From assembly GCF_946848805.1 (NCBI RefSeq), contig NZ_CAMPFU010000002.1, forward strand, positions 456,501 to 520,500: 64,000 nt of DNA, written 5' to 3'. The notes under the pieces are model-generated. The model was not told the DNA's origin. It searched no databases and worked only from the letters and a program-made list of their open reading frames with translations. Positions 1-14,160 of the stretch are shown piece after piece. The translations under genes and the position numbers were made by a program. The stretch is from Deinococcus sp. Marseille-Q6407 (GTDB lineage Bacteria > Deinococcota > Deinococci > Deinococcales > Deinococcaceae). Every line of letters begins with the position of its first letter. Position 1 is the stretch's first letter.

Positions 1-1223
1 CCCATGTGCAGCGGGTGGCCGCGCAGGTGCTGGAACGCGCCGGCGCCCGCCTGACCGCGACGCCCCTTTTTGAGGACGCGGCACTGGTCAAGCGCGGCGT
101 GGGCGGGAGTACCGACATCGTCCGCAAGGAGATGTTCACCGTGTATTACGCGGGCGATCACGGCGGCTTCGTGCTGCGCCCCGAGGGCACGGCACCAATC
201 GTGCGCTCTTACCTGGAAAACGGGCTCAAGCAGCTGGGCTCACCGCTCAAGCTGTGGACCCACGGCCCGATGTTCCGCGCTGAAAATGTGCAGCAGGGCC
301 GGCTGCGGCAGTTTCATCAAGTGGACTACGAGTGCATCGGCTCCAGTGACCCGCTGGCCGACGCCGAAGCGATCGCCCTGATGTGGGAGATCGTGACCGA
401 ACTGGGCCTCAGGGGCGTGAGCATTCAGCTGGGCTCAATTGGGGACCCGCAGGACCGCGCCGCCTACAACGAGTACCTGCGTGAACTGTTCGCCCCGCAC
501 CTGGACGCGCTCTCCGACGACTCCAAGGAGCGCCTGGAGCGCAACCCGATGCGGATTCTGGATTCCAAGAGCAGCTCCGACCAGGCATTGATCGCCGAGC
601 TGGGCGTGCGGCCGATGCTGGACTTTCTGGGCGAGGACGCCCGGGCGCACTTTGCTGCGGTGCAGGAGTTCCTGCGCGAGTGGGAGGTGCCGTTCGAGAT
701 TGACCCTTCCATCGTGCGCGGGCTGGACTACTACCGCCGCACTGCCTGGGAGCTGCACCACCAGGGCATCGGCGCCAAGTCGGCGCTGGGCGGGGGCGGG
801 CGCTACGACGGGCTGGCGCAGGAGCTGGGCAGCAAGGCCGAGGTGCCGGGCATCGGCTGGGCTTTCGGCATTGAGCGCATTCTGCTGGCGATGCAGGACG
901 AGGGCCTGAGCGTGCCCGAGCCGGCCGGCCCGCTGCTGTATCTGGCCGCGCTGGAGGGGGCACAGGTGCCGCTGGCCGCGCAGCTGGCCCGGCAGGCCCG
1001 CGCCGTGGGCGGGGCCGAGTTCAGCTACCGCAAGCGCGGCGCCGGGCAGGCTTACAAGGAAGCCGCGCGGCTCGGGGCCCGCTACGCCGGCGTGATCGGC
1101 AGCGAGGAAGCCGCCGCCCACGCCCTGAAGCTCAAGCATCTGGGCAGCGGTGAAACGAGCACCGTGCCTTTCGGCGAGCTGAACACTTTTCTGATGACCA
1201 CTTTCCAGGGGGAAGACTCATGA
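1..1223 (+). CDS. hisS: Histidyl-tRNA synthetase, 5'-truncated by the window
   Basis: Class II aminoacyl-tRNA synthetase that charges tRNA(His). The reading frame is open to the left edge (codons from base 3), so the N-terminus lies outside the window. Visible marks are motif 2 ([20 protein letters not shown]), the histidine-binding stretch [13 protein letters not shown] and the following glycine-rich GGGGRYDGL. The C-terminal part fits the anticodon-binding domain. The stop overlaps the aspS start (ATGA at 1220), so the two synthetase genes are translationally coupled. The hisS-aspS pairing is common in bacteria. Confidence 0.95.
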   Translation, partial: HVQRVAAQVLERAGARLTATPLFEDAALVKRGVGGSTDIVRKEMFTVYYAGDHGGFVLRPEGTAPIVRSYLENGLKQLGSPLKLWTHGPMFRAENVQQGRLRQFHQVDYECIGSSDPLADAEAIALMWEIVTELGLRGVSIQLGSIGDPQDRAAYNEYLRELFAPHLDALSDDSKERLERNPMRILDSKSSSDQALIAELGVRPMLDFLGEDARAHFAAVQEFLREWEVPFEIDPSIVRGLDYYRRTAWELHHQGIGAKSALGGGGRYDGLAQELGSKAEVPGIGWAFGIERILLAMQDEGLSVPEPAGPLLYLAALEGAQVPLAAQLARQARAVGGAEFSYRKRGAGQAYKEAARLGARYAGVIGSEEAAAHALKLKHLGSGETSTVPFGELNTFLMTTFQGEDS

Positions 1224-2950
1224 AACGAACCGCACTGATCGGTGAACTGAACGAATCGAACCAGGGTCCCGTGACCCTGCAGGGCTGGGTCAGCCGCCGG
1301 CGCGACCTCGGCGGGCTGATTTTCTTTGAGCTGCGTGACCGCTCCGGCACCGTGCAGGTGCAGGTAGACCCCCAGAGCAGCGCTTTTGCCCAGGCGGACC
1401 GGCTGCGCAGCGAGTATGTGGTGACGGTCTGCGGGCAGTTCCAGCAGCGCCCCGAGTCTCAGCGCAAAGGCGGCCTGGCCGACTTCGAGGTGCTGGCGGA
1501 CGCGGTGGAGATTCTCAACCGCGCCAAGACCCCACCGTTCGAGCTGGACCGGGGCAGTGAAGTTTCCGAGGACCTGCGGCTGCGTTACCGTTACCTCGAC
1601 CTGCGGCGGCCCGAGATGCAGCAGAACCTGATGCTGCGCTCCCGGGTGTGGGCGGCCATCACCGAATTTATGGCCGAGCACGGCTTTATCAACGTGGAAA
1701 CGCCGATGCTGACCCGCTCGACCCCCGAAGGCGCGCGCGACTTTCTGGTGCCCAGCCGCCTGAGCGAGGGCGAGTTCTACGCGCTGCCGCAGAGCCCGCA
1801 GCTGTTCAAGCAGATGCTGATGATGGCCGGCTACGACCGCTACTACCAGATGGCCCGCTGCTTCCGCGATGAGGACCTGCGCGCCGACCGCCAGCCGGAC
1901 TTCACCCAGCTGGATATGGAAATGAGCTTTGTGGAGCAAGAAGACGTGCTGGAGCTGAATTCCAGGCTGCTGGCACACATCTTCCGCACCGTGCTGGGGC
2001 GCGAATTGCCGCTGCCGCTGCCCCGCCTGACGTATCAGGAAGCGATGGACCGTTACGGCTCCGACAAGCCGGACCTGCGCTTCGAGCACGCCTTCGTGGA
2101 TGTGACCGACCTGTTTGCGGGCGGCGAGTTCAAGGCATTTGCGGGCGCCGAGGCAGTCAAGGTGATCGCCGCACCGGAACTGACCCGCAAGCAGATTGAC
2201 GAGCTGGAGCGCATCGCCAAGCAGAACGGGGCCGGCGGCCTGGCCTGGCTCAAGCGCAGCGGCGAAAGCTTCAGCGGCGGGATTTCCAAGTTCGTGGGCG
2301 GCATCACCCCGCAGCTGCTGGAGCGCAGCGGCGTGGAGGACGGCGGCACGCTGCTGTTCACCGCCGGCGCCTGGCGCACCGCTGTAGAGGCCCTGGGCGC
2401 CGTGCGGCTGGCGCTGCGCGACCTGTTTGACTGGGCGGCCGGCGGCCCCGAGTTCGCGCCGCTGTGGGTGACCGACTTCCCGCAGCTGGACTTCGACGCC
2501 GAATCCGGTACCTGGACCTATATGCACCACCCTTTCACTGCCCCGCACCCGGACGACGCCGCGCTGTTCGGCAGCGAGCGGCAAGGCGAGATCCGTGCCC
2601 AGGCCTACGACCTGGTGATGAACGGCTTTGAGATCGGCGGCGGCAGCATCCGTATTCACGACCCCGCCACGCAGCGGCAGATGTTCCAGGCCATCGGCCT
2701 GAGCGAGGAAGAAGCGCAGGAGAAGTTCGGCTTCTTCCTCGAAGCGCTGGACTACGGCACGCCCCCCCACGGCGGCGCCGCCTGGGGCTTTGACCGGCTG
2801 GTGATGGTGCTGAGCGGTGCGGCCAGCATCCGCGACGTGATCGCCTTTCCCAAAAACAACCGTGGCCAGGACCTGCTGGCCGGCGCGCCCTCTCCGGTGG
2901 CCCCCGCGCAGCTGGACGAACTGGGCCTGAAAGTTCAGCCGCAGGACTGA
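1220..2950 (+). CDS. aspS: Aspartyl-tRNA synthetase, bacterial type (AspRS1)
   Basis: 576-residue class IIb synthetase charging tRNA(Asp). It has an N-terminal OB-fold anticodon-binding domain ([19 protein letters not shown]), motif 2 ([19 protein letters not shown]), the GAD insertion typical of bacterial AspRS, and motif 3 ([11 protein letters not shown]). Full length for the bacterial type. By analogy with D. radiodurans AspRS1 it should be the discriminating enzyme. A second, shorter archaeal-type AspRS lies at 15191-16531. The start overlaps hisS by 4 nt. Confidence 0.96.
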   Translation: MKRTALIGELNESNQGPVTLQGWVSRRRDLGGLIFFELRDRSGTVQVQVDPQSSAFAQADRLRSEYVVTVCGQFQQRPESQRKGGLADFEVLADAVEILNRAKTPPFELDRGSEVSEDLRLRYRYLDLRRPEMQQNLMLRSRVWAAITEFMAEHGFINVETPMLTRSTPEGARDFLVPSRLSEGEFYALPQSPQLFKQMLMMAGYDRYYQMARCFRDEDLRADRQPDFTQLDMEMSFVEQEDVLELNSRLLAHIFRTVLGRELPLPLPRLTYQEAMDRYGSDKPDLRFEHAFVDVTDLFAGGEFKAFAGAEAVKVIAAPELTRKQIDELERIAKQNGAGGLAWLKRSGESFSGGISKFVGGITPQLLERSGVEDGGTLLFTAGAWRTAVEALGAVRLALRDLFDWAAGGPEFAPLWVTDFPQLDFDAESGTWTYMHHPFTAPHPDDAALFGSERQGEIRAQAYDLVMNGFEIGGGSIRIHDPATQRQMFQAIGLSEEEAQEKFGFFLEALDYGTPPHGGAAWGFDRLVMVLSGAASIRDVIAFPKNNRGQDLLAGAPSPVAPAQLDELGLKVQPQD

Positions 2951-2965
2951 GCGCCCACCCCACTG

Positions 2966-2997
2966 GCCCTGCCCCCGGCAGGCAGGGCATTTCTTCT
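2966..2997 (+). terminator. Terminator of hisS-aspS
   Basis: GCCCTGCC (2966-2973) pairs perfectly with GGCAGGGC (2981-2988) and is followed by a pyrimidine-rich ATTTCTTCT tail, 16 bases after the aspS stop. Confidence 0.75.
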
Positions 2998-3099
2998 GAC
3001 CAGGTTTGTGAAAAAAAGATTTAAATTTTCCTCTTGTGAAAATAGGAGCCAGGCTACTCAAAAGCGCCGGCTGTTCCAGAGATTTGGCGCGCTGGGCGC

Positions 3100-3111
3100 T
3101 AGACTGGCCCG

Positions 3112-3112
<1 letters not shown>
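3100..3112 (+). promoter_or_regulatory. -10 box of leaderless uvrC
   Basis: TAGACT at 3100-3105 lies 6 nt before the GTG start, so transcription should begin at or next to the start codon. An AT-rich stretch lies upstream (3007-3045). No good -35 is seen. Confidence 0.6.
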
Positions 3113-4941
<1,829 letters not shown>

Positions 4942-4945
4942 CCGC

Positions 4946-5693
4946 TTATTCCCCGTACGGCTCGGCCACAAAGGCGTACATGCCCGGCCCGGTGTGCGCC
5001 CCGATCACAGCGCCGATGGACTGGGTGCGCCCCGCGCGGATGTTCAGCCCCGACGCCTGCATCAGTTGGCGCAGCTGGGCCAGAATGTCCTGCGCGGCCT
5101 GCTCGGCGCGGGCCCGCCGCACCGGCCGCAGCTGCCCGTCGTCGAAGGCGATCACTGGGCGCACGCCCAGCAGGTTGCCCACAGCATACTGCACGGCGCT
5201 GACCCGGCCGCCGCGGCGCAGGGCGTCCAGGTTGGGAACCGTGAATTCGCCGTACTGCCGCGCCAGGGTGCGGCGGGCGGCCTGCTCTACGTCCTCCAGG
5301 CGGCTGCCCCGTGCCGCGCTGCGCGGCCAGCAGCACCGATGAGACGCCGCTGTCCACCACCCGGATACGCTCGGCTTCGCCCAGGGCCGTTACGGCCTGC
5401 CGGGCGTGTGCCACCGTCTGCGAGATGCCGGACGAGATATGCACCGACACCACCCCCTCGTAGCGCTCCAGCAGGTCGCGGTAGCAGCGGCGAAACACCT
5501 CGGCCGCCACCGGGCCGGTGCTGACCGGGGTGCCGCGTTGCAGGTGGTCGAAGACCTCGGCCGGGCGTACGTCTTCCCAGTCGCGCAAGTAGACGCTGCC
5601 CAGCTGGACCTGCAGCAGCAACATCTGCACCCCCAGCTCACGCAGGGCCGCCGGGGGCAGATCACAGGTGGAATCGGTCAGCACGGCGATCAT
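4946..5693 (-). pseudogene. DegV-family fatty-acid-binding protein, frameshifted
   Basis: The start and N-terminal half (MIAVLTDSTCDLPP through VVDSGVSSVLLAA) read in one frame from ATG at 5693. The C-terminal half (SRLEDVEQAARR... NLDALRRGGRVSAV... NLLGVRPVI, ending at 4946) reads in another. The switch falls between about 5303 and 5340. Compared with the intact paralogue at 13294-14160, roughly 8-10 residues are also missing there, so a non-triplet deletion is more likely than a one-base sequencing slip. DegV proteins bind fatty acids for the FakA kinase. The -10 box (TAGGAT, 5701-5706, 7 nt before ATG) is still intact. A sequencing error cannot be excluded. Confidence 0.8.
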
Positions 5694-5756
5694 GCTGCTT
5701 ATCCTAGAGCAGCGCTGAGGCGGCCACACGCTCCTTTGTGCGGCGGAGCTTTGCCC

Positions 5757-5769
5757 TAGACTGGCCGCA
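5757..5769 (+). promoter_or_regulatory. -10 box of leaderless bshA
   Basis: TAGACT at 5757-5762, 6 nt before the ATG. A weak -35-like TTTGTG lies 16 nt upstream (5735-5740). It is divergent from the degV promoter. Confidence 0.6.
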
Positions 5770-6914
5770 TGACTTCTCCGCTGGATATTGCCGTGCTGTG
5801 CCACACCGGGGCCGGCGGCTCAGGGGTGGTGGCGACCGAGCTGGGCCTGCTGATGACCGAGCTGGGTCACGCCGTGCATTTCGTGGGGCCGGCGGTTCCT
5901 TTTCGCCTGGCCACCCGGCGCTGCGCCGTGCACGGGCCCTATTTTCACCAGATCGGCTCGTATGCCTATGCCCTCTTCGAGCAGCCTTACCCGGAACTCT
6001 CGGCCGCCAACACCCTGACGGAAGTGATTCTGGAACAGGGGGTACAGCTGACCCACGCCCACTACGCCATTCCGCACGCCACGGCGGCGCTGCACGCCCA
6101 CGCCATCACCGGGCGGGCGCCGGTGGTGACCACCCTGCATGGCACCGACGTGACGCTGGTGGGCGCCGAGCCGGCTTTTTTTCATACCACCCGCCACGCC
6201 ATCGAGCGCTCGCACCATGTCACCGCCGTATCGCAGTTCCTGGCTGATCAGACCCGCGAGGTCTTTCAGACCGACCGCGAGATCGAGGTGATTCATAATT
6301 TCGTAGACAGCCAGCGCTTCCGGCCGGTGCATGACCCGCAGCTGCGCGCGCAGTTTGCCCAGGAGGATGAAGCCCTGCTGATTCACGTGAGCAACTTCCG
6401 CCCGGTCAAGCGGGTGAATGACGTGATTGATGTCTTTGCCGGGGTGGCGGCCGAGCGGCCCGCCCGGCTGCTGATGGTGGGCGACGGCCCCGAGCGGGCG
6501 CCGGCGCTGGAGCGGGCGCAGCGCCTGGGCGTCGCTGACCGGGTGGCCTTCCTGGGGTCTTTTCCGGATATCGAAACGGTGCTGGGCCTCAGCGATCTCT
6601 TTTTGCTGCCCAGCAGCAACGAGAGCTTTGGCCTGAGTGCCCTGGAAGCCATGAGCTGCGAGCTGCCGGTGGTGGCGACCCGCGCCGGCGGCATTCCCGA
6701 GGTGGTGGAACACGGCGTCAGCGGGCTGCTGGCCGGGGTGGGCGACGTGGACGCCATGACCCACGCGGCGCTGGAGATTCTGGGCGACCCGGCCGTCCGG
6801 ACGCGGATGGGCCAGGCGGCCCGGCAGCGGGCGGTGGAGGTCTTTCATCCGGACCGGATTGTGCCGCAGTATCTGGCGGCTTACCGTACCACTCTGGAGC
6901 GCTGGGGCGGCTGA
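5769..6914 (+). CDS. bshA: N-acetyl-alpha-D-glucosaminyl L-malate synthase
   Basis: 381-residue GT4 glycosyltransferase catalysing the first step of bacillithiol synthesis (UDP-GlcNAc + L-malate). The N-terminus has the BshA pattern [16 protein letters not shown], followed by HAHYAIPHA and [12 protein letters not shown]. The C-terminal Rossmann half carries FRPVKRV and the [20 protein letters not shown] nucleotide-sugar motif with the E-x7-E signature of GT4 enzymes. Bacillithiol is the main low-molecular-weight thiol in Deinococcus and Firmicutes, so this is a redox-defence gene. No other bsh gene is in the window. Confidence 0.93.
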   Translation: MTSPLDIAVLCHTGAGGSGVVATELGLLMTELGHAVHFVGPAVPFRLATRRCAVHGPYFHQIGSYAYALFEQPYPELSAANTLTEVILEQGVQLTHAHYAIPHATAALHAHAITGRAPVVTTLHGTDVTLVGAEPAFFHTTRHAIERSHHVTAVSQFLADQTREVFQTDREIEVIHNFVDSQRFRPVHDPQLRAQFAQEDEALLIHVSNFRPVKRVNDVIDVFAGVAAERPARLLMVGDGPERAPALERAQRLGVADRVAFLGSFPDIETVLGLSDLFLLPSSNESFGLSALEAMSCELPVVATRAGGIPEVVEHGVSGLLAGVGDVDAMTHAALEILGDPAVRTRMGQAARQRAVEVFHPDRIVPQYLAAYRTTLERWGG

Positions 6915-6924
6915 GCCTGCTCTG

Positions 6925-7491
6925 TCAGGGGCTCAGCCGTGAATTCAGCGGCTGACCACTGTAGGGCCTGAGCTGAATGCTGGGGCCCAGCACCAGCTGC
7001 CGAGCGTTCCAGCCGGCCTGCAGCTCGGTCTGATAACCGTGGGCACCGCTGACCCGCACCGGCCGGTCCACCCAGACCAGAAACAGCGGTTGATCGCCGT
7101 CTCGCAGCCGGACTTCGCGCAGGGGCTCGCCGGGGTCCGGCTGCCCGTTGTGGTTGCTGTCGCTGAAAGCATAAGCACGCAGCTCCTGGCCGCTGCCGCC
7201 CCCCGACACCTCAACCGGGGGCAGCAGGCCGGGCCAGTTCAGGCTGCTGGCCTGCAGGGTGGGCGCGGCCGCAGGCGGCGCGCTGAGGGTCACCTGCCAG
7301 TGGCCCTGCGGCGCGCTGGCGCTGCCCAGCAGTTGCTGGGGCTGGCCGGCAGGGCTCACGGTCCAGATGCCTACGCTCAGGCTGGGCGGCACTTCTCCAC
7401 TCAGTTGGCCCTGCAGCACCATCGGGGCCGCTGTCCCGCTGCCCAGCAGCAGCGCCGCCAGGCCAGTGAGTGCCGTTCTCATCACGTTCAT
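6925..7491 (-). CDS. Secreted protein of unknown function
   Basis: 188 residues. A signal peptide is visible (short basic start, hydrophobic LTGLAALLLGS, then GTAAP), so the protein should be exported. The mature part is rich in Pro, Gly and Gln and contains DSNHNGQPDPGEPL, which resembles the 'D-x-N-x-N-G-x-x-D-x-G-E' calcium-binding or carbohydrate-module loops of secreted proteins. No catalytic family is recognised. A -10 box (TAGCCT, 7498-7503) sits 6 nt before the ATG. Confidence 0.7.
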   Translation of the reverse strand: MNVMRTALTGLAALLLGSGTAAPMVLQGQLSGEVPPSLSVGIWTVSPAGQPQQLLGSASAPQGHWQVTLSAPPAAAPTLQASSLNWPGLLPPVEVSGGGSGQELRAYAFSDSNHNGQPDPGEPLREVRLRDGDQPLFLVWVDRPVRVSGAHGYQTELQAGWNARQLVLGPSIQLRPYSGQPLNSRLSP

Positions 7492-7497
7492 ATGACG

Positions 7498-7503
7498 AGG
7501 CTA
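7498..7503 (-). promoter_or_regulatory. -10 box of leaderless secreted-protein gene
   Basis: Reads TAGCCT on the minus strand, 6 nt upstream of the ATG at 7491. Confidence 0.55.
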
Positions 7504-7555
7504 GCACGGCCTTTGCGGCCCTGCCTGACGGGACCTTGAGCGATGCTGCGGTGCC

Positions 7556-7586
7556 AAAAAAAGGCCCCTCAAGTGGGGGCCTCTTT
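7556..7586 (-). terminator. Terminator of sucCD
   Basis: AGGCCCC (7562-7568) pairs with GGGGCCT (7576-7582). On the minus strand the hairpin is followed by seven T. On the plus strand it is followed by CTTTT, so it may act both ways. Confidence 0.85.
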
Positions 7587-7603
7587 TCAGTGTAGGTTCT
7601 GCC

Positions 7604-9669
<2,066 letters not shown>

Positions 9670-9720
9670 AGTCTTCCTCCTGTGGAAAAGTGGGAAATAG
9701 TTTGGGTGTCCCGATTCCTG

Positions 9721-9726
9721 AGTATA
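9721..9726 (-). promoter_or_regulatory. -10 box of sucCD
   Basis: Reads TATACT on the minus strand, about 50 nt upstream of the sucC GTG. This leaves a short 5' UTR with a Shine-Dalgarno, in contrast to the leaderless neighbours. Confidence 0.5.
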
Positions 9727-9793
9727 GCCTCTCATCTGCTGGCCCGGCCGTTGTTCCCGAACTGGGTACAAAGTGACGTGTTAGCGTGGAGAA

Positions 9794-10846
9794 ATGGAAA
9801 AAATCGAACAGGTGAGAAGTGCTCTGGCCGGCCGCGGCCTGCAGGCCCTGTGGGTGACCGATCCGGCCAACGTGCGTTATCTCAGTGGCTTTACCCATCC
9901 CGACGACGGCCGGGTGCTGGTGACGCCGGCAGAAGTGCTGCTCTACACCGACAGCCGCTACACCGTTCAGGCCAAGGAAGACGCCGAAGAAGGCGTGCAG
10001 GTCGTGATTGCCTCGCCCCTGAGCGCGCTGGAGCAGGCAGCGCCCAAGGTGGCCGGGTTGAAGGTGGGCATCGAAGCGGCGAACCTGACCGTGGCGGGCC
10101 TGGAGCGGCTGCAGTCGGCCTGGCAGGCCCAGTTCCACCCCACTGAGGGGCTGGTAGAAGAGCTGCGACTCTACAAGACGGACGCTGAAATCAGCGGTAT
10201 CCGCGCCGCGCAGGACCTGGCCGACCGGGTGTTCGGCGAGGTGAGGCCCATGATCAAGGCCGGCGTGCGTGAGCTGGACGTGGCGATTGCGCTGGAGCAG
10301 GGGCTCCGGCAGGCCGGGGCCACCAGTGCGTTTGACGTGATCGTGGCCAGCGGGGTGCGGGGTGCGCTGCCGCACGGCGCCGCCAGCGACAAGGTGATTG
10401 AGGACGGCGACCTGGTCACGGTGGATTTCGGGGCCAACCTGAACGGGTACAACTCCGATATGACTCGCACGGTGGCGGTGGGTGAGCCCAGCGCGGAACT
10501 GCAGCGAATTTACACTGCCGTGCTGGCGGCCGAGGAAGCGGCGGTGGCAGCCATTCGGCCCGGTATGCAGGCAGGCGACCTGGACGCGGTGGCCCGCGAC
10601 CTGCTGGCTGAGCATGGCCTGGCCGAAGCTTTTGCTCACTCGCTGGGGCACGGCGTGGGCCTGGTGGTGCATGAGAACCCCCGCCTGGCCCGTGGCAGCG
10701 AGGACGTGTTGCAGCCAGGCATGGTTATCACCATTGAGCCGGGCGCCTATATCGAGGACCTGGGCGGTGTGCGGATTGAGGATCTGGTGCTGGTGACTGA
10801 GAGCGGCTATGAGGTGCTGAGCCACTCGCCCAAGGAACGCTTCTGA
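9794..10846 (+). CDS. pepQ: Xaa-Pro peptidase, M24 family
   Basis: 350-residue M24B metallopeptidase (aminopeptidase P / prolidase type) cleaving bonds next to proline. The N-terminal creatinase-like domain ([17 protein letters not shown]) is followed by the pita-bread catalytic domain. Five metal ligands are visible: D in [17 protein letters not shown] (both aspartates), H in [10 protein letters not shown] in TIEPGAYI and E in [12 protein letters not shown] -10 box TAGCGT (9782-9787) lies 6 nt before the ATG. Dipeptidase versus aminopeptidase activity cannot be told from sequence alone. Confidence 0.9.
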   Translation: MEKIEQVRSALAGRGLQALWVTDPANVRYLSGFTHPDDGRVLVTPAEVLLYTDSRYTVQAKEDAEEGVQVVIASPLSALEQAAPKVAGLKVGIEAANLTVAGLERLQSAWQAQFHPTEGLVEELRLYKTDAEISGIRAAQDLADRVFGEVRPMIKAGVRELDVAIALEQGLRQAGATSAFDVIVASGVRGALPHGAASDKVIEDGDLVTVDFGANLNGYNSDMTRTVAVGEPSAELQRIYTAVLAAEEAAVAAIRPGMQAGDLDAVARDLLAEHGLAEAFAHSLGHGVGLVVHENPRLARGSEDVLQPGMVITIEPGAYIEDLGGVRIEDLVLVTESGYEVLSHSPKERF

Positions 10847-10977
10847 GGCGTCTCTGAAACTGACTCGCTCCTTGACGCTTTGCCGCCCGGCGGGCGGCGG
10901 GATGTTAGGATAGTTCAGGTTTGATCCCCGTGGCGGCGGCCAAGTGGCTGCCCCCCCGGCCCCAAGGAGGAAAAGAA

Positions 10978-11439
10978 ATGACGACCGAAACTGCTCTGCT
11001 GACGCTGGATACTATCGCCAAGTACCTCAAGGAACGCGAAGTCCAGCTGGAAATGGACCAGAACCCCGAGACCAACCAGCGTTTTATCCGCATGGGCTGG
11101 CGCTTTGAAATGGGCGACGCTGCCGTGCTGGTGTCCGTGAACGACGGCCCCCAGAACACCAGCCGCCTCGAAATCACCTGCGTGACCCAGAAGACCTATG
11201 AAGGCCGCCTGGCTGAAGTGATGGAAATGCTGAACCAGCGCAACCGCGAACGCGCTTTCAGCCGTTCGATTGATCCTCAGGGCAACGTCTGGCTGGAATA
11301 CGTGGGCTTCTACCCCACCCTGGCCGAAATGCCCCAGGAAACCTTCGATACCCTCTTTGGCGGCGTGCTGATGCACTTCCAGGACGACTACGCTGCGCTG
11401 GAAGGCGTGCAGCTGCAGCCTGAGCAGCCCCAGGCCTGA
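10978..11439 (+). CDS. YbjN-domain protein
   Basis: 153 residues. The start at ATG 10978 is set by an AAGGAGG site just upstream. The fold pattern (short helix, '[23 protein letters not shown]', then hydrophobic strands and '[17 protein letters not shown]') resembles the YbjN family, a type III secretion chaperone-like fold of unclear role. It is acidic, soluble and has no signal peptide. A strong terminator follows directly, so it is monocistronic. Confidence 0.7.
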   Translation: MTTETALLTLDTIAKYLKEREVQLEMDQNPETNQRFIRMGWRFEMGDAAVLVSVNDGPQNTSRLEITCVTQKTYEGRLAEVMEMLNQRNRERAFSRSIDPQGNVWLEYVGFYPTLAEMPQETFDTLFGGVLMHFQDDYAALEGVQLQPEQPQA

Positions 11440-11456
11440 TTCAACCTATGAGATCC

Positions 11457-11484
11457 GGGCGGCCCGCGTGGCCGCCTTTTTTTG
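11457..11484 (+). terminator. Terminator after the YbjN-like gene
   Basis: GGCGGCC (11458-11464), 5-nt loop, GGCCGCC (11470-11476), then seven T. Confidence 0.9.
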
Positions 11485-11495
11485 TGAAGCCGGGC

Positions 11496-12278
11496 TTACT
11501 GCCGCTGGCGCAGTGCCTCGTAGAGCACCACGGCGGCTGCGGTCGAGACGTTCAGGCTGTCGGCCTCGCCGCGCATCGGAATGGAGATGGCGGATTCGTC
11601 GCGGCGCCAGTGGGCCGGCAGGCCCTCGTGCTCGGTGCCCAGCAGCAGGGCCACCCGGCCGCTCAGGTCTGCTTCCCAGAGCGTGCGCGGCGCGTCGGGG
11701 GTGCAGGCCACCAGCGAGTAGCCTTTGTCCTCCAGCCAGGCTAGCGCTTCGGCTTCTTCAGCTTGCAGGAGCGGTACATGAAAGACGCTGCCCTGTGAGG
11801 CGCGGATCACATTGGGGCCGTAGGGGTCGGCGCCGCGTCCCAGCAGCAGCACGCCGCCCAGGCCGGTGCCGTCCACCGTACGCAGGATGGCGCCCACGTT
11901 GCCAGGTTTTTCCAGGCCGTGCAGCACCACGATCAGGGCGCCTTCTGGCAGCGTCTCCCAGCTGGCGGCAGGCGGGCGGCTCAGCAACAGAATGCCGTCC
12001 GGGTGCTCGCGGCCGCTGACCTTGGCGAAAGCGTCGCGGCTGAGTTCGGTGACTGTATTTGCTGGGAGCTGCGGTGCCAAGTCGGCTGCTTCGGGGCTGA
12101 AGAATGCGGGGCAGAGATACAGCTCGCTGGCTGGCCAGCCGGCGGCCAGGGCACGGGCTGTTTCGCGGGCGCCTTCGATCAGGACGGTGTTCTCCCCTTC
12201 CCGGGCGCGCCGGCTGCTGCGCAGGCGAACCAGGCGCTTGACGGCTGGATTTTGCAGGGAGGTGATGACGGTGGACAT
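11496..12278 (-). CDS. TrmH/SpoU-family RNA methyltransferase
   Basis: 260-residue SPOUT 2'-O-ribose methyltransferase acting on rRNA or tRNA. The N-terminal substrate-binding domain ([13 protein letters not shown]... [13 protein letters not shown]) precedes the knotted SAM-binding domain. Conserved motifs are motif 1 '[12 protein letters not shown]', motif 2 '[10 protein letters not shown]' and motif 3 '[24 protein letters not shown]'. The ATG at 12278 is preferred over GTG 12287 because a CATAGT -10 box (12286-12291) lies 7 nt upstream. Target nucleotide unknown. Confidence 0.88.
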   Translation of the reverse strand: MSTVITSLQNPAVKRLVRLRSSRRAREGENTVLIEGARETARALAAGWPASELYLCPAFFSPEAADLAPQLPANTVTELSRDAFAKVSGREHPDGILLLSRPPAASWETLPEGALIVVLHGLEKPGNVGAILRTVDGTGLGGVLLLGRGADPYGPNVIRASQGSVFHVPLLQAEEAEALAWLEDKGYSLVACTPDAPRTLWEADLSGRVALLLGTEHEGLPAHWRRDESAISIPMRGEADSLNVSTAAAVVLYEALRQRQ

Positions 12279-12297
12279 TCCTGACACTATGCCGCAT

Positions 12298-12430
12298 CGG
12301 GGGGCGGCGGCTGTTTGATTATTTTGAGGAAGTCTGTGTTTTTACATGTTTGTTTTTGTAATTTAAAACTTAAAATTGACTGAGTTCATGTTCTACTGAG
12401 CGGGTATCAGCTGGCGCTAAGCTGGCGGCC
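12298..12430. other. AT-rich divergent intergenic region
   Basis: The bases around 12318-12385 are far more AT-rich than the surroundings. The region separates the methyltransferase gene from the dehydrogenase operon and holds the latter's -10 box TAAGCT (12418-12423, 7 nt before ATG 12431). No gene is visible. Confidence 0.6.
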
Positions 12431-13297
12431 ATGAGTACTGCATTTATCGGCCTGGGAGCGATGGGCTATCCCATGGCCGGACACCTGGCCCAGCATTTCG
12501 ATACCCTGGTCTGGAACCGCACTTTTGCCCGCGCCGAAGCGCACGCCGCCGAGTTTGGCAGCGAAGCCCGCCCGCTGGAAGAACTGGCCCAGGCCGACGT
12601 TCTCTTCTCCTGCCTGCCCACCTCCGCCGAGGTCTGGGAGGTGCTGCGGGCGCTGGACGGGCAGCTGCAACCCGGCACCATCTGGGTGGACTGCACCAGC
12701 GGCCACCCCGCCAAAGCCCGTGCCCAGGCGGCCTGGCTGGAGAAGCGCGGCGTGCAGTTTCTGGACGCCCCTGTTTCCGGTGGCACCAACGGCGCCGCAG
12801 CCGGCACCCTGACGGTGATGGTGGGCGGCGACCCGCAGGTGCTGGAGCGGGTGCGCCCCCGCCTCGCCTTTGCCGGCAAGGTGGTGCATGTGGGGCCTAC
12901 CGGCGCGGGCTTTGCGGTGAAAGCCGTCAACAACGCCCTGCTGGCCGTGAACCTCTGGGCGGCGGGCGAGGGGCTGGCCGCCCTGAAAGCCGGCGGCGTG
13001 GACCTGGGCGCGGCGCTGGACGTGATCAACGCGTCGTCAGGCCGCTCCAATGCCACCGAGAACCTGATCGGTCAGCGGGTGCTGACCCGCGAGTTCCCGG
13101 CCACCTTTGCGCTGGGGCTGCTGGCCAAGGACGTGGGCATCGGGCTGGATGTGGTGGCCGAGCAAAAAGGCGCGGCGCCGCTGCTGGGCGCGGCCGGCGG
13201 GCTGTACCGCGCTGCCGAGCGGATGGTAGGCGCCGGCGAGGACCATACCGCCGCGCTGAAGCTGATAGAACAGATGAACGATGTGGAGCTTTCATGA
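12431..13297 (+). CDS. NAD(P)-dependent beta-hydroxyacid dehydrogenase
   Basis: 288 residues of the 3-hydroxyisobutyrate / tartronate-semialdehyde / glyoxylate reductase family. The N-terminal Rossmann motif is [14 protein letters not shown], the substrate-binding signature is [22 protein letters not shown], and the catalytic lysine lies in [15 protein letters not shown]. The exact substrate cannot be assigned. It is first in a tightly packed operon: the degV-family gene starts inside its stop (ATGA at 13294) and an ArgC-like gene follows. Confidence 0.88.
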   Translation: MSTAFIGLGAMGYPMAGHLAQHFDTLVWNRTFARAEAHAAEFGSEARPLEELAQADVLFSCLPTSAEVWEVLRALDGQLQPGTIWVDCTSGHPAKARAQAAWLEKRGVQFLDAPVSGGTNGAAAGTLTVMVGGDPQVLERVRPRLAFAGKVVHVGPTGAGFAVKAVNNALLAVNLWAAGEGLAALKAGGVDLGAALDVINASSGRSNATENLIGQRVLTREFPATFALGLLAKDVGIGLDVVAEQKGAAPLLGAAGGLYRAAERMVGAGEDHTAALKLIEQMNDVELS

Positions 13298-14160
13298 CTG
13301 AACCCCAGTTCACGGTGGTGACCGATGGCGGCCTGGACGCCTACCCCGGCCTGAAGAACGTGGTGCCGGTGGCCCCGTTCTCGGTCACCTTTGGCAATGA
13401 GACTTACGCGATGCACGAGCTGCCCCGCCAGGAGCTGATCGACCGGATTCTGGCCGGGAACCCTCACCCCAGCACCTCGCAGCCCACCCCGCAGGCCTGG
13501 CTGGACGCCTACCGGCAGGCCGCCGCGCAGGGTGCGCGCAAGATCGTGGCGCTGACCATCAGCACCGGCCTTTCGGGCAGCGCCAACGCGGCCGAACAGG
13601 CCCGCGAGCTGTCGGGGCTGGATATCCAGCTGTTCAACTCGGGCAGCCTCAGCGCGGCGCAGGCCTTTGTGCTGCATGCCCTGATGACCGCCGCCGAGCG
13701 CGGCGAATCACTGGAAACGGCGCTGCGCTGGGCCGAGCAGGTCCGCGACGAAACCGAGCTGTATTTCACGGTCGAGACGCTGGATTTCCTGCAGCGCGGC
13801 GGACGCATCGGCAAGGTGGCGGCTACCCTGGGCGGGTTGCTGAACCTCAAGCCGGTGGTGACGGTAGAAAAACCCAGCGGCATCTATACCACGGCGGCCA
13901 AGGCACGCGGCTACAAGGGCGGCATCCGCGAGATCGCTGCGCAGATCACCCGCCGCTACGGCGAAGGCACCCCGGTGCGGCTGGCGCTGCTGTACGGGTC
14001 TCACCCGGAAGACGCCGACGCACTGCGTGAACAGATTGCTGCGTCGCATCCCATCGTCTGGGCCGAGAGCGGCCCGGTCAACGGTTCGCTGATGGTGCAT
14101 ACCGGTCCGCGTGCCGTGGGAACAGCGGCGGCGCCGGGAGCCTGGCCTTGGGAACGCTGA
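13294..14160 (+). CDS. DegV-family protein (intact)
   Basis: 288-residue fatty-acid-binding DegV/FakB-type protein. Marks are [12 protein letters not shown] at the N-terminus, the central '[10 protein letters not shown]' and '[12 protein letters not shown]' lipid-carboxylate binding loops, and '[26 protein letters not shown]' in the C-terminal domain. FakB proteins present fatty acids to FakA for phosphorylation and incorporation into phospholipid. It overlaps both operon neighbours. A broken paralogue lies at 4946-5693. Confidence 0.9.
   Translation: MTEPQFTVVTDGGLDAYPGLKNVVPVAPFSVTFGNETYAMHELPRQELIDRILAGNPHPSTSQPTPQAWLDAYRQAAAQGARKIVALTISTGLSGSANAAEQARELSGLDIQLFNSGSLSAAQAFVLHALMTAAERGESLETALRWAEQVRDETELYFTVETLDFLQRGGRIGKVAATLGGLLNLKPVVTVEKPSGIYTTAAKARGYKGGIREIAAQITRRYGEGTPVRLALLYGSHPEDADALREQIAASHPIVWAESGPVNGSLMVHTGPRAVGTAAAPGAWPWER

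Noticed and set aside
1082..3061. A 659-codon open frame antisense to hisS-aspS
   Set aside because: It mirrors codon bias on the coding strand of high-GC genes. It has no domain, promoter or ribosome site, and the sense genes are unmistakable.
12298..12430. AT-rich block as a possible replication origin or horizontally acquired DNA
   Set aside because: It is only ~70 bp long with no DnaA-box cluster or foreign gene. An ordinary divergent promoter region explains it.
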